DNA of 64,000 nt from Siphlonurus alternatus (taxonomy: Eukaryota; Arthropoda; Insecta; Ephemeroptera; Siphlonuridae), in assembly GCA_949825025.1 (NCBI GenBank), contig OX463782.1, positions 40,664,709-40,728,708 on the forward strand, in the 5' to 3' direction. The notes under the pieces are model-generated. The model was not told the origin of the DNA and did no database searches. It was given only the letters and a program-made list of their open reading frames with translations. Both the position numbers and the translations under genes were made by a program. This document shows positions 33,240-46,572 of this stretch, piece by piece; the stretch's first letter is position 1; each line of letters begins with the position of its first letter.

Positions 33240-35064
33240 AACTTACCATTCCTGCCAGGCTAACTTGCCCAACCAGACCAACTGGGCCAATCAGCCCAAC
33301 CGGACCAAACAGGCCATCCAGCCAATCAGGCCATCCAGGCCAACCAGCCAACCAGGCCAACCTGGTCAACCAGGCCAACCAGGGCAACCAGACCAACCAG
33401 CCAACCAGCCCAACCAGCCAATCCAGACCAACCAGACCAACCTGGTCAACCAGCCAACCAGGCCAACCAGGCCAACCAGGCCAACCAGGCCTACCAGACC
33501 AACCAGGCTAACCAAACTTACCATTCCTGCCAGGCTAACTTGCCCAACCAGACCAACCGGGCCAACAAGCCCAACCGGACCAAACAGGCCATCCAGCCAA
33601 TCAGGCCATCCAGGCCAACCAGCCAACCAGGCCAACCTGGTCAACCAGGCCAACCAGGGCAACCAGACCAACCAGCCAACCAGCCCAACCAGCCCAACCA
33701 GACCAACCAGACCAACCTGGTCAACCAGCCAACCGGGCCAACCAGGCCAACCAGGCCTACCAGACCAACCAGACCAACCAGACCAACCAAGCCAACCAAG
33801 CTTACCAGTCCTGCCAGGCTAACTTCCCCAAACCGGCCAACCAGCCATCAAGCCCAACCAGGCCAACCAGGGCAACCAGGCCAACTAGCCAACCAGGCCA
33901 ACCAGGCCAATCACACCAACCAGCCCAACCAGCCACACCAGGCCAACAAGGCCAACCAGCCCAACCAGGTTAACCAGGCGTATTAGACCAACCAGGCTCA
34001 TCAGGCCAACCGGCACACCAGGCTTCCAGACCAACCAGACCAACCAGACCAACCGGGCCAACAAGGCCAACCAGGCCAACCAGACCAACCAGACCAACCA
34101 GACCAACTTGGCTAACCAGGCCAACCTGGTCAACCAGGCCATCTAAGGCAACCAGAACAACCAGCCAACCAGCCCAACCAGCCCAACCAGCCCAACCAGA
34201 CCAACCAGACTAACCTGGTCAACCAGCCAACCGGGCCAACCAGGCCAACCAGACCAACCAGACCAACCAGGCCAACCAAGCTTACCAGTCCTGCCAGGCT
34301 AACTTGCCCAACCAGGCCAACCAGGGCAACCAGCCCAACCAGGCCAACTAGCCCAACCAGGCTAACCAGGTCAACCAGGCCAACTAGCCAACCAGGCCAA
34401 CCAGCCAACCAGCCCAACCAGCCCAACCAGAACAACCAGACCAACCAGGCCAACCAGGGTACCCAGGCCAACTAGCCAACCAGGCCAACAAGGCTAACCT
34501 GGCCCATTAGACCAACCAGACCAACCAGGCTCACCCGGCCAACCGGGCCCACCAGACTTCCAGACCAACCAGACCAACCAGACCAACCGGGATAACCAGG
34601 CCAACCAGGCCAACCAGACCAACCAGACCAACCAGGCTAACCAGGCCAACCTGGTCAACCAGGCCAACCAGGGCAACCAGACCAACCAGCCAACCAGCCC
34701 AACCAGCCAATCCAGACCAACCAGACCAACCTGGTCAACCAGCCAACCAGGCCAACCAGGCCAACCAGGCCTACCAGACCAACAAGGCTAACCAAACTTA
34801 CCATTCCTGCCAGGCTAACTTGCCCAACCAGACCAACTGGGCCAACCAGCCCAACCGGACCAAACAGGCCATCCAGCCAATCAGGCCATCCAGGCCAACC
34901 AGCCAACCAGGCCAACCTGGTCAACCAGGCCAACCAGGGCAACCAGACCAACCAGCCAACCAGCCCAACCAGACCAACCAGACCAACCAGACCAACCTGG
35001 TCAACCAGCCAATCGGGCCAACCAGGCCAACCAGGCTTACCAGACCAACCAGACCAACCAGGCC
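33240..35064. repeat. 1.82-kb tandem repeat, copy 1
   Basis: From the AAACTTACCATTCC start, this unit carries H, H, H2, V3 (33,885), H, KpnI, S (34,494) and H copies. It realigns with the next copy at offsets of 1,830, 1,822 and 1,813, changing in single nonamers. Private changes include GACCAACCGGGCCAACAAGCCC near 33,555. The S here starts GGCCCATTAG rather than GGCCTATTAG, a change shared only with the next copy. Confidence 0.82.
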
Positions 35065-36886
35065 AACCAAACTTACCATTCCTGCCAGGCTAACTTGCCC
35101 AACCAGACCAACTGGGCCAACCAGCCCAACCGGACCAAACAGGCCATCCAGCCAATCAGGCCATCCAGGCCAACCAGCCAACCAGGCCAACCTGGTCAAC
35201 CAGGCCAACCAGGGCAACCAGACCAACCAGCCCAACCAGCCCAACCAGACCAACCAGACCAACCTGGTCAACCAGCCAACCAGGCCAACCAGGCCAACCA
35301 GGCCAACCAGGCCTACCAGACCAACCAGGCTAACCAAACTTACCATTCCTGCCAGGCTAACTTGCCCAACCAGACCAACTGGGCCAACCAGCCCAACCGG
35401 ACCAAACAGGCCATCCAGCCAATCAGGCCATCCAGGCCAACCAGCCAACCAGGCCAACCTGGTCAACCAGGCCAACCAGGGCAACCAGACCAACCAGCCA
35501 ACCAGCCCAACCAGCCCAACCAGACCAACCAGACCAACCTGGTCAACCAGCCAACCGGGCCAACCAGGCCAACCAGGCCTACCAGACCAACCAGACCAAC
35601 CAGACCAACCAGGCCAACCAAGCTTACCAGTCCTGCCAGGCTAACTTCCCCAAACCGGCCAACCAGCCATCAAGCCCAACCAGGCCAACCAGGGCAACCA
35701 GGCCAACTAGCCAACCAGGCCAACCAGGCCAATCACACCAACCAGCCCAACCAGCCACACCAGGCCAACAAGGCCAACCAGCCCAACCAGGTTAACCAGG
35801 CGTATTAGACCAACCAGGCTCATCAGGCCAACCGGCACACCAGGCTTCCAGACCAACCAGACCAACCAGACCAACCGGGCCAACAAGGCCAACCAGGCCA
35901 ACCAGACCAACCAGACCAACCAGACCAACTTGGCTAACCAGGCCAACCTGGTCAACCAGGCCATCTAAGGCAACCAGAACAACCAGCCAACCAGCCCAAC
36001 CAGCCCAACCAGACCAACCAGACTAACTTGGTCAACCAGCCAACCGGGCCAACCAGGCCAACCAGACCAACCAGACCAACCAGGCCAACCAAGCTTACCA
36101 GTCCTGCCAGGCTAACTTGCCCAACCAGGCCAACCAGCCCAACCAGCCCAACCAGGCCAACCAGCCCAACCAGGCTAACCAGGTCAACCAGGCCAACTAG
36201 CCAACCAGGCCAACCAGCCAACCAGCCCAACCAGCCCAACCAGACCAACCAGACCAACCAGGCCAACCAGGGTACCCAGGCCAACTAGCCAACCAGGCCA
36301 ACAAGGCTAACCTGGCCCATTAGACCAACCAGACCAACCAGGCTCACCCGGCCAACCGGGCCCACCAGACTTCCAGACCAACCAGACCAACCAGACCAAC
36401 CGGGATAACCAGGCCAACCAGGCCAACCAGACCAACCAGACCAACCAGGCTAACCAGGCCAACCTGGTCAACCAGGCCAACCAGGGCAACCAGACCAACC
36501 AGCCAACCAGCCCAACCAGCCAATCCAGACCAACCAGACCAACCTGGTCAACCAGCCAACCAGGCCAACCAGGCCAACCAGGCCTACCAGACCAACCAGG
36601 CTAACCAAACTTACCATTCCTGCCAGGCTATCTTGCCCAACCAGACCAACTGGGCCAACCAGCCCAACCGGACCAAACAGGCCATCCAGCCAATCAGGCC
36701 ATCCAGGCCAACCAGCCAACCAGGCCAACCTGGTCAACCAGGCCAACCAGGGCAACCAGACCAACCAGCCAACCAGCCCAACCAGACCAACCAGACCAAC
36801 CAGACCAACCTGGTCAACCAGCCAATCGGGCCAACCAGGCCAACCAGGCCTACCAGACCAACCAGACCAACCAGACCAACCAGGCC
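35065..36886. repeat. 1.82-kb tandem repeat, copy 2
   Basis: The cassette order is the same as in 33,240-35,064, including V3 at 35,707 and the GGCCCATTAG form of S at 36,307. A private change is GGCTATCTTGCCC near 36,627. The long frame that spans 35,095-35,808 simply crosses two adjacent H copies that lack in-frame variants; it is not a gene. Confidence 0.82.
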
Positions 36887-37080
36887 AACCAAACTTACCA
36901 TTCCTGCCAGGCTAACTTGCCCAACCAGACCAACTGGGCCAACCAGCCCAACCGGACCAAACAGGCCATCCAGCCAATCAGGCCATCCAGGCCAACCAGC
37001 CAACCAGGCCAACCTGGTCAACCAGGCCAACCAGGGCAACCAGACCAACCAGCCAACCAGCCCAACCAGACCAACCAGAC
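36887..37080. repeat. 1.82-kb tandem repeat, start of a third copy
   Basis: AAACTTACCATTCC at 36,891 lies 1,822 bases after the equivalent point at 35,069. The match continues through the H body. It then fades into sequence resembling 4,244-4,600, so the third repeat is only a partial one fused to the next block. Confidence 0.7.
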
Positions 37081-39840
37081 CAACCAGACCAACCTGGTCA
37101 ACCAGCCAATCGGGCCAACCAGACCAACCAGGCCAACCAGCCAGCCAGCCCAACCAGACCAACCAGACCAAACAGGCCAACCAGGTCAACCAGGCCAACC
37201 AGGTCAACCAGGCCAAGAAGGGCAACCAGGCCAACTAGCCAACCAGGCCAACCAGGGCAACCAGGCCAACTAGCCAACCAGGCCAACCAGACCAACCAGA
37301 CCAACTTGGCTAACCAGGCCAACCTGGTCAACCAGGCCATCTAGGGCAACCAGAACAACCAGCCAACCAGGCCAACCAGGCCAATCACACCAACCAGCCC
37401 AACCAGCCACACCAGGCCAACAAGGCCAACCAGCCCAACCAGGTTAACCAGGCCTATTAGACCAACCAGGCTCATCCGGCCAACCGGCACACCAGGCTTC
37501 CAGACCAACCAGACCAACCAGACCAACCGGGCCAACAAGGCCAACCAGGCCAACCAGACCAACCAGACCAACTTGGCTAACCAGGCCAACCTGGTCAACC
37601 AGGCCATCTAAGGCAACCAGAACAACCAGCCAACCAGCCCAACCAGCCCAACCAGACCAACCAGACTAACCTGGTCAACCAGCCAACTGGGCCAACCAGG
37701 CCAACCAGACCAACCAGACCAACCAGGCCAACCAAGCTTACCAGTCCTGCCAGGCTAACTTGCCCAACCAGGCCAACCAGCCCAACCAGCCCAACCAGGC
37801 CAACCAGCCCAACCAGGCTAACCAGGTCAACCAGGCCAACTAGCCAACCAGGCCAACCAGCCAACCAGCCCAACCAGCCCAACCAGACCAACCAGACCAA
37901 CCAGGCCAACCAGGGTACCCAGGCCAACTAGCCAACCAGGCCAACAAGGCTAACCTGGCCTATTAGACCAACCAGACCAACCAGGCTCACCCGGCCAACC
38001 GGGCCCACCAGACTTCCAGACCAACCAGACCAACCAGACCAACCGGGATAACCAGGCCAACCAGGCCAACCAGACCAACCAGACCAACCAGGCTAACCAG
38101 GCCAACCTGGTCAACCAGGCCAACCAGGGCAACCAGACCAACCAGCCAACCAGCCCAACCAGCCAATCCAGACCAACCAGACCAACCTGGTCAACCAGCC
38201 AACCAGGCCAACCAGGCCATCCAGGCCTACCAGACCAACCAGGCTAACCAAACTTACCATTCCTGCCAGGCTAAGTTGCCCAACCAGACCAACTGGGCCA
38301 ACCAGCCCAACCGGACCAAACAGGCCATCCAGCCAATCAGGCCATCCAGGCCAACCAGCCAACCAGGCCAACCTGGTCAACCAGGCCAACCAGGGCAACC
38401 AGACCAACCAGCCAACCAGCCCAACCAGACCAACCAGACCAACCAGACCAACCAGCCAACCGGGCCAACCAGGCCAACCAGACCAACCAGACCAACCAGA
38501 CCAACCAGGCCAACCAAGCTTACCAGTCCTGCCAGGCTAACTTCCCCAAACCGGCCAACCAGCCATCAAGCCCAACCAGACCAACCAGACCAACCAGGCC
38601 AACCAGCCAGCCAGCCCAACCAGACCAACCAGACCAAACAGGCCAACCAGGTCAACCAGGCCAACCAGGTCAACCAGGCCAAGAAGGGCAACCAGGCCAA
38701 CTAGCCAACCAGGCCAACCAGGGCAACCAGGCCAACTAGCCAACCAGGCCAACCAGGCCAATCACACCAACCAGCCCAACCAGCCACACCAGGCCAACAA
38801 GGCCAACCAGCCCAACCAGGTTAACCAGGCCTATTAGACCAACCAGGCTCATCCGGCCAACCGGCACACCAAGCTTCCAGACCAACCAGACCAACCAGAC
38901 CAACCGGTCCAGCAAAGCCAACCAGGCCAGCCAGACCAACCAGACCAACTTGGCTAACCAGGCCAACCTGGTCAACCAGGCCATCTAGGGCAACCAGAAC
39001 AACCAGCCAACCAGCCCAACCAGCCCAGCCAGGCTAACCTGGCCAACCAGGCAAACTCGGCCAACCGGACCCACCAGGCCTAACAAACCAGCCAGGCCAA
39101 CCAGACCAACCAGGCTAACCTTGCGAACCAGACCAACTCGGCCAACCGGACAAAATAGACCAACCGGGCCATCGAGGCCAGCTAGACCAACCAGACCAAC
39201 CAGGCTAACCAGGCCAACCTGGTCATCCTGGCCAACCTGGTCATCAAGGCCAACCAGGGTAACTAGGCCAACCAGCCAACCAGCCCAACCAGACCAACCA
39301 GACCAACCTGGTCAACCAGCAAACCAGGCCAACCAGGCCTACCAGACCAACCAGGCCAACCAAGCTTACCAGTCCTGCCAGGCTAACTTGCCCAACCAGA
39401 CCAACTGGGCCAACCAGCCCAACCGGACAAAACAGGCCATCCAGCCAATCAGGCCATCCAGGCCAACTAGTCCAACCAGACCAAACAGGCCAACCAGGTC
39501 AACCAGGCCAACCAGGTCAACCAGGCCAAGAAGGGCAACCAGGCCAACTAGCCAACCAGGCCAACCAGGGCAACCAGGCCACTTAGCCAACCAGGCCAAC
39601 CAGGCCAATCACACCAACCAGCCCAACCAGCCACACCAGGCCAACAAGGCCAACCAGCCCAACCAGGTTAACCAGGCGTATTAGACCAACCAGGCTCATT
39701 CGGCCAACCGGCACACCAGGCTTCCAGACCAACCAGACCAACCAGACCAACCGGGCCAACAAGGCCAACCAGGCCAACCAGACCAACCAGACCAACCAGA
39801 CCAACTTGGCTAACCAGGCCAACCTGGTCAACCAGGCCAT
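37081..39840. repeat. Third, edited copy of the 3.0-kb block
   Basis: The segment matches 4,400-7,390 with offsets from 32,673 to 32,442. It holds a V1 remnant, V2 (37,341), H, S (37,950), H, H2, V1 (38,736), M (39,121), H1 joined to H2, and V2' (39,583). It shares CAAAGCC and GGCCAGCC (38,910-38,935) and CTTGCGAACC with copy B, so it is closer to B than to A. Private changes include CACACCAAGCTTCC near 38,870 (a new HindIII site) and CCACTTAGCC near 39,580. Confidence 0.82.
37270..37300. other. Deletion scar in a V1 cassette (about 195 bp lost)
   Basis: In copies A and B a full V1 stands before V2. Here CCAACTAGCCAACCAGGCC runs directly into ACCAGACCAACTTGGC, the V tail. The offset to copy B falls by 195 at this point. 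The break lies between CCAACC units, as expected for unequal exchange between short identical repeats. Confidence 0.7.
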
Positions 39841-40345
39841 CTAAGGCAACCAGAACAACCAGCCAACCAGCCCAACCAGCCCAACCAGACCAACCAGACT
39901 AACCTGGTCAACCAGCCAACCGGGCCAACCAGGCCAACCAGACCAACCAGACCAACCAGACCAACCAGGCCAACCAAGCTTACCAGTCCTGCCAGGCTAA
40001 CTTGCCCAACCAGGCCAACCAGCCCAACCAGCCCAACCAGGCCAACCAGCCCAACCAGGCTAACCAGGTCAACCAGGCCAACTAGCCAACCAGGCCAACC
40101 AGACCAACCAGACCAACTTGGCTAACCAGGCCAACCTGGTCAACCAGGCCATCTAAGGCAACCAGAACAACCAGCCAACCAGCCCAACCAGCCCAACCAG
40201 ACCAACCAGACTAACCTGGTCAACCAGCCAACCGGGCCAACCAGGCCAACCAGACCAACCAGACCAACCAGACCAACCAGGCCAACCAAGCTTACCAGTC
40301 CTGCCAGGCTAACTTGCCCAACCAGGCCAACCAGCCCAACCAGCC
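39789..40345. repeat. 312-bp tandem duplication of V tail plus H
   Basis: The V tail (CTTGGCTAACC to CCATCTAAGG), the following units and the HindIII-bearing H occur twice at exactly 312 bases: CTAAGG at 39,841 and 40,153, and HindIII at 39,976 and 40,288. The related stretch at 31,040-31,400 has only one copy, so the duplication arose after those two regions diverged. Confidence 0.82.
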
Positions 40346-43300
40346 CAACCAGCCCAACCAGACCAACCAGGCCAACCAGGGTACCCAGGCCAACTAGCCA
40401 ACCAGGCCAACAAGGCTAACCTGGCCTATTAGACCAACCAGACCAACCAGGCTCACCCGGCCAACCGGGCCCACCAGACTTCCAGACCAACCAGACCAAC
40501 CAGACCAACCGGGATAACCAGTCCAACCAGGCCAACCAGACCAACCAGACCAACCAGACCAACCAGGCTAACCAGGCCAACCTGGTCAACCAGGCCAACC
40601 AGGGCAACCAGACCAACCAGCCAACCAGCCCAACCAGCCAATCTAGACCAACCTGGTCAACCAGCCAACCAGGCCAACCAGGCCTTCCAGACCAACCAGG
40701 CTAACCAAACTTACCATTCCTGCCAGGCTAACTTGCCCAACCAGACCAACTAGGCCAACCAGCCCAACCGGACCAAACAGGCCATCCAGCCAATCAGGCC
40801 ATCCAGGCCAACCAGCCAACCAGGCCAACCTGGTCAACCAGGCCAATCAGACCAACCAGCCAACCAGCCCAACCAGCCCAACCAGACCAACCTGGTCAAC
40901 CAGCCAACCGGGCCAACCAGGCCAACCAGGCCTACCAGACCAACCAGACCAACCAGACCAACCAGGCCAACCAAGCTTACCAGTCCTGCCAGGCTAACTT
41001 CCCCAAACCGGCCAACCAGCCATCAAGCCCAACCAGCCCAACCAGACCAACCAGGCCAACCAGCCTGCCAGCCCAACCAGACCAACCAGACCAAACAGGC
41101 CAACCAGGTCAACCAGGCCAACCAGGTCAACCAGGCCAAGAAGGGCAACCAGGCCAACTAGCCAACCAGGCCAACCAGGGCAACCAGGCCAACTAGCCAA
41201 CCAGGCCAACCAGGCCAATCACACCAAACCAGCCCAACCAGCCACACCAGGCCAACAAGGCCAACCAGCCCAACCAGGTTAACCAGGCCTATTAGACCAA
41301 CCAGGCTCATCCGGCCAACCGGCACACCAGGCTTCCAGACCAACCAGACCAACCAGACTAACTGGTCCAACAAGGCCAACCAGGCCAACCAGACCAACCA
41401 GACCAACTTGGCTAACCAGGCCAACCTGGTCAACCAGGCCATCTAGGGCAACCAGAACAACCAGCCAACCAGCCCAACCAGCCCAGCCAGGCTAACCTGG
41501 CCAACCAGGCAAACTCGGCCAACCGGACCCACCAGGCCTAACAAACCAGCCAGGCCAACCAGACCAACCAGGCTAACCTTGCAAACCAGACCAACTCGGC
41601 CAACCGGACAAAATAGACCAACCGGGCCATCGAGGCCAGCTAGACCAACCAGACCAACCAGGCTAACCAGGCCAACCTGGTCATCCTGGCCAACCTGGTC
41701 ATCAAGGCCAACCAGGGTAACTAGGCCAACCAGCCAACCAGCCCAACCAGACCAACCAGACCAACCTGGTCAACCAGCAAACCAGGCCAACCAGGCCTAC
41801 CAGACCAACCAGGCCAACCAAGCTTACCAGTCCTGCCAGGCTAACTTGCCCAACCAGACCAACTGGGCCAACCAGCCCAACCGGACAAAACAGGCCATCC
41901 AGCCAATCAGGCCATCCAGGCCAACTAGTCCAACCAAGCTAACCTGGCCTACTAGGCTAACTCGGCCAACTGGACCCACCAGGCCTACCAGACCATCTTA
42001 GCCAACCAGCCCAACTGGACCAAACAGGCCATCCAGCCAATCAGGCCATCCAGGCCAACCAGCCAACCAGGCCAACCTGGTCAACCAGGCCAACCAGGGC
42101 AACCAGACCAACCAGCCAACCAGCCCAACCAGACCAACCAGACCAACCTGGTCAACCAGCCAACCAGGCCAACCAGGCCAACCAGGCCAACCAGGCCTAC
42201 CAGACCAACCAGGCTAACCAAACTTACCATTCCTGCCAGGCTAACTTGCCCAACCAGACCAACTGGGCCAACCAGCCCAACCGGACCAAACAGGCCATCC
42301 AGCCAATCAGGCCATCCAGGCCAACCAGCCAACCAGGCCAACCTGGTCAACCAGGCCAACCAGGGCAACCAGACCAACCAGCCAACCAGCCCAACCAGCC
42401 AATCCAGACCAACCAGACCAACCTGGTCAACCAGCCAACCAGGCCAACCAGGCCAACCAGGCCAACCAGGCCTACCAGACCAACCAGGCTAACCAAACTT
42501 ACCATTACTGCCAGGCTAACTTGCCCAACCAGACCAACTGGGCCAACCAGCCCAACCGGACCAAACAGGCCATCCAGCCAATCAGGCCATCCAGGCCAAC
42601 CAGCCAACCAGGCCAACCTGGTCAACCAGGCCAACCAGGGCAACCAGACCAACCAGCCAACCAGCCCAACCAGCCCAACCAGACCAACCAGACCAACCTG
42701 GTCAACCAGCCAACCGGGCCAACCAGGCCAACCAGGCCTACCAGACCAACCAGACCAACCAGACCAACCAGGCCAACCAAGCTTACCAGTCCTGCCAGGC
42801 TAACTTCCCCAAACCGGCCAACCAGCCATCAAGCCCAACCAGGCCAACCAGGGCAACCAGGCCAACTAGCCAACCAGGCCAACCAGGCCAATCACACCAA
42901 CCAGCCCAACCAGCCACACCAGGCCAACAAGGCCAACCAGCCCAACCAGGTTAACCAGGCGTATTAGACCAACCAGGCTCATCAGGCCAACCGGCACACC
43001 AGGCTTCCAGACCAACCAGACCAACCAGACCAACCGGGCCAACAAGGCCAACCAGGCCAACCAGACCAACCAGACCAACCAGACCAACTTGGCTAACCAG
43101 GCCAACCTGGTCAACCAGGCTATCTAAGGCAACCAGAACAACCAGCCAACCAGCCCAACCAGCCCAACCAGACCAACCAGACTAACCTGGTCAATCAGCC
43201 AACCGGGCCAACCAGGCCAACCAGACCAACCAGACCAACCAGGCCAACCAAGCTTACCAGTCCTGCCAGGCTAACTTGCCCAACCAGGCCAACCAGCCCA

Positions 43301-44767
43301 ACCAGCCCAACCAGGCCAACCAGCCCAACCAGCCCAACCAGGCTAACCAGGCCAACTAGCCAACCAGGCCAACCAGCCAACCAGCCCAACCAGCCCAACC
43401 AGACCAACCAGGCCAACCAGGGTACCCAGGCCAACTAGCCAACCAGGCCAACATGGCTAACCTGGCCTATTAGACCAACCAGACCAACCAGGCTCACCCG
43501 GCCAACCAGGCCAACCAGACCAACCAGACCAACCAGGCTAACCAGGCCAACCTGGTCAACCAGGCCAACCAGGGCAACCAGACCAACCAGCCAACCAGCC
43601 CAACCAGCCAATCCAGACCAACCAGACCAACCTGGTCAACCAGCCAACCAGGCCAACCAGGCCAACCAGGCCAACCAGGCCTACCAGACCAACCAGGCTA
43701 ACCAAACTTACCATTCCTGCCAGGCTAACTTGCCCAACCAGACCAACTGGGCCAACCAGCCCAACCGGACCAAACAGGCCATCCAGCCAATCAGGCCATC
43801 CAGGCCAACCAGCCAACCAGGCCAACCTGGTCAACCAGGCCAACCAGGGCAACCAGACCAACCAGCCAACCAGCTCAACCAGACCAACCAGACCAACCAG
43901 ACCAACCTGGTCAACCAGCCAATCGGGCCAACCAGGCCATCCAGGCCTACCAGACCAACCAGACCAACCAGACCAACCAGGCCAACCTAGCTTACCAATC
44001 CTGCCAGGCTAACTTCCCCAAACCGGCCAACCAGCCATCAAGCCCAACCAGCCCAACCAGACCAACCAGGCCAACCAGCCAGCCAGCCCAACCAGACCAA
44101 CCAGACCAAACAGGCCAACCAGGTCAACCAGGCCAACCAGGTCAACCAGGCCAAGAAGGGCAACCAGGCCAACTAGCCAACCAGGCCAACCAGGGCAACC
44201 AGGCCAACTAGCCAACCAGGCCAACTAGCCAACCAGGCCAACCAGGCCATTCACACCAACCAGCCCAACCAGCCACACCAGGCCAACAAGGCCAACCAGC
44301 CCAACCAGGTTAACCAGGCCTATTAGACCAACCAGGCTCATCCGGCCAACCGGCACACCAGGCTTCCAGACCAACCAGACCAACCAGACCAACCGGTCCA
44401 ACAAGGCCAACCAGGCCAACCAGACCAACCAGACCAACTTGGCTAACCAGGCCAACCTGGTCAACCAGGCCATCTAGGGCAACCAGAACAACCAGCCAAC
44501 CAGCCAACCAGCCCAACCAGACCAACCAGACCAACCTGGTCAACCAGCATTCCAGGCCAACCAGGCCAACCAGGCCTACCAGACCAACCAGGCCAACCAA
44601 GTTTACCAGTCCTGCCAGGCTAACTTGCCCAACCAGACCAACTGGGCCAACCAGCCCAACCGGACAAAACAGGCCATCCAGCCAATCAGGCCATCCAGGC
44701 CAACTAGTCCAACCAAGCTAACCTGGCCTACTAGGCAAACTCGGCCAACTGGACCCACCAGGCCTAC
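40346..44767. repeat. Block related to 31.4-35 kb (offset about 8.9-9.0 kb)
   Basis: The order is KpnI, S (40,416), H, H2, V1 (41,210), M (41,579), H1, T, H, H, H, H2, V3 (42,866), H, shortened S, H, H2, V1 (44,225), a partial H, T and H. Offsets to the 31-35 kb region are 8,990, 8,972, 8,991, 8,981 and 8,910. Oddities are a one-base insertion (CACACCAAACC, near 41,226), CATGGCTAACC near 43,452, CCATTCACACC near 44,248, and CAACCAGCATTCCAGG near 44,545. Confidence 0.75.
43470..43560. repeat. S cassette with internal deletion
   Basis: S begins normally with CCTATTAGACC and CTCACCCGGCC, then goes straight to AACCAGGCCAACCAGACC. The CCGGGCCCACC, CAGACTTCCAG and GGGATAACC sections are gone, roughly 70 bases, joined at a shared GGCCAACC. 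The ApaI landmark is therefore missing from this copy. Confidence 0.72.
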
Positions 44768-46572
44768 CAGACCAACTGGGCCAACCAGCCCAACCGGACC
44801 AAACAGGCCATCCAGCCAATCAGGCCATCCAGGCCAACCAGCCAACCAGGCCAACCTGGTCAACCAGGCCAACCAGGGCAACCAGACCAACCAGCCAACC
44901 AGCCCAACCAGCCCAACCAGACCAACCAGACCAACCTGGTCAACCAGCCAACCTGGCCAACCAGGCCAACCAGGCCTACCAGACCAACCAGACCAACCAG
45001 GCCAACCAAGCTTACCAGTCCTGCCAGGCTAACTTCCCCAAACCGGCCAACCAGCCATCAAGCCCTACCAGCCCAACCACACCAACCAGGCCAACCAGCC
45101 AGCCAGCCCAACCAGACCAACCAGACCAAACAGGCCAACCAGGTCAACCAGGCCAACCAGGTCAACCAGGCCAGGAAGGGCAACCAGGCCAACTAGCCAA
45201 CCAGGCCAACCAGGGCAACCAGGCCAACTAGCCAACCAGGCCAACCAGGCCAATCACACCAACCAGCCCAACCAGCCACACCAGGCCAACAAGGCCAACC
45301 AGCCCAACCAGGTTAACCAGGCGTATTAGACCAACCAGGCTCATTCGGCCAACCGGCACACCAGGCTTCCAGACCAACCAGACCAACCAGACCAACCGGG
45401 CCAACAAGGCCAACCAGGCCAACCAGACCAACCAGACCAACCAGACCAACCAGACCAACTTGGCTAACCAGGCCAACCTGGTCAACCAGGCCATCTAAGG
45501 CAACCAGAACAACCAGCCAACCAGCCCAACCAGCCCAACCAGACCAACCAGACTAACCTGGTCAACCAGCCAACCGGGCCAACCAGGCCAACCAGACCAA
45601 CCAGACCAACCAGACCAACCAGGCCAACCAAGCTTACCAGTCCTGCCAGGCTAACTTGCCCAACCAGGCCAACCAGCCCAACCAGCCCAACCAGGCCAAC
45701 CAGCCCAACCAGGCTAACCAGGTCAACCAGGCCAACTAGCCAACCAAACCAACCAGCCAACCAGCCCAACCAGCCCAACCAGCCCAACCAGCCCAACCAG
45801 ACCAACCAGGCCAACCAGGGTACCCAGGCCAACTAGCCAACCAGGCCAACAAGGCTAACCTGGCCTATTAGACCAACCAGACCAACCAGGCTCACCCGGC
45901 CAACCGGGCCCACCAGACTTCCAGACCAACCAGACCAACCAGACCAACCGGGATAACCAGGCCAACCAGGCCAACCAGACCAACCAGGCCAACCAGGCCA
46001 ACCAGGCCTACCAGACCAACCAGGCTAACCAAACTTACCATTCCTGCCAGGCTAACTTGCCCAACCAGACCAACTGGGCCAACCAGCCCAACCGGACCAA
46101 ACAGGCCATCGAGCCAATCAGGCCATCCAGGCCAACCAGCCAACCAGGCCAACCTGGTCAACCAGGCCAACCAGGGCAACCAGACCAACCAGCCCAACCA
46201 GACCAACCAGACTAACCTGGTCAACCAGCCAACCGGGCCAACCAGGCCAACCAGACCAACCAGACCAACCAGACCAACCAGGCCAACCAAGCTTACCAAT
46301 CCTGCCAGGCTAACTTCCCCAAACCGGCCAACCAGCCATCAAGCCCAACCAGCCCAACCAGACCAACCAGGCCAACCAGCCAGCCAGCCCAACCAGACCA
46401 ACCAGACCAAACAGGCCAACCAGGTCAACCAGGCCAACCAGGTCAACCAGGCCAAGAAGGGCAACCTGGTCAACCAGCCAACCAGGCCAACCAGGCCAAC
46501 CAGGCCAACCAGGCCTACCAGACCAACCAGGCTAACCAAACTTACCATTCCTGCCAGGCTAACTTGCCCAAC
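44768..46572. repeat. 1,805-bp tandem repeat, copy 1
   Basis: The unit is H, H2 with CCCAACCACACC and CCAGGAAGGGC, V2' (45,228), H, KpnI, a shortened S, H, and H joined to H2. The next copy follows at offset 1,805 from about 44,768 to 45,850, then 1,796. CCAGGAAGGGC, where other H2 copies have CCAAGAAGGGC, is private to this family and to 60,803-63,300. The S cassette has a shortened tail running into an H. Confidence 0.82.

Noticed and set aside
34820..35644. A 274-codon + strand frame rich in Asn, Gln, Pro, Thr and Arg as a possible gene
   Set aside because: It crosses H cassettes in repeat phase, changes repeat type mid-way at 8-bp units, and overlaps equally long frames on the other strand. 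Copies of the same cassettes elsewhere are broken by stops, with no sign of codon-level constraint.
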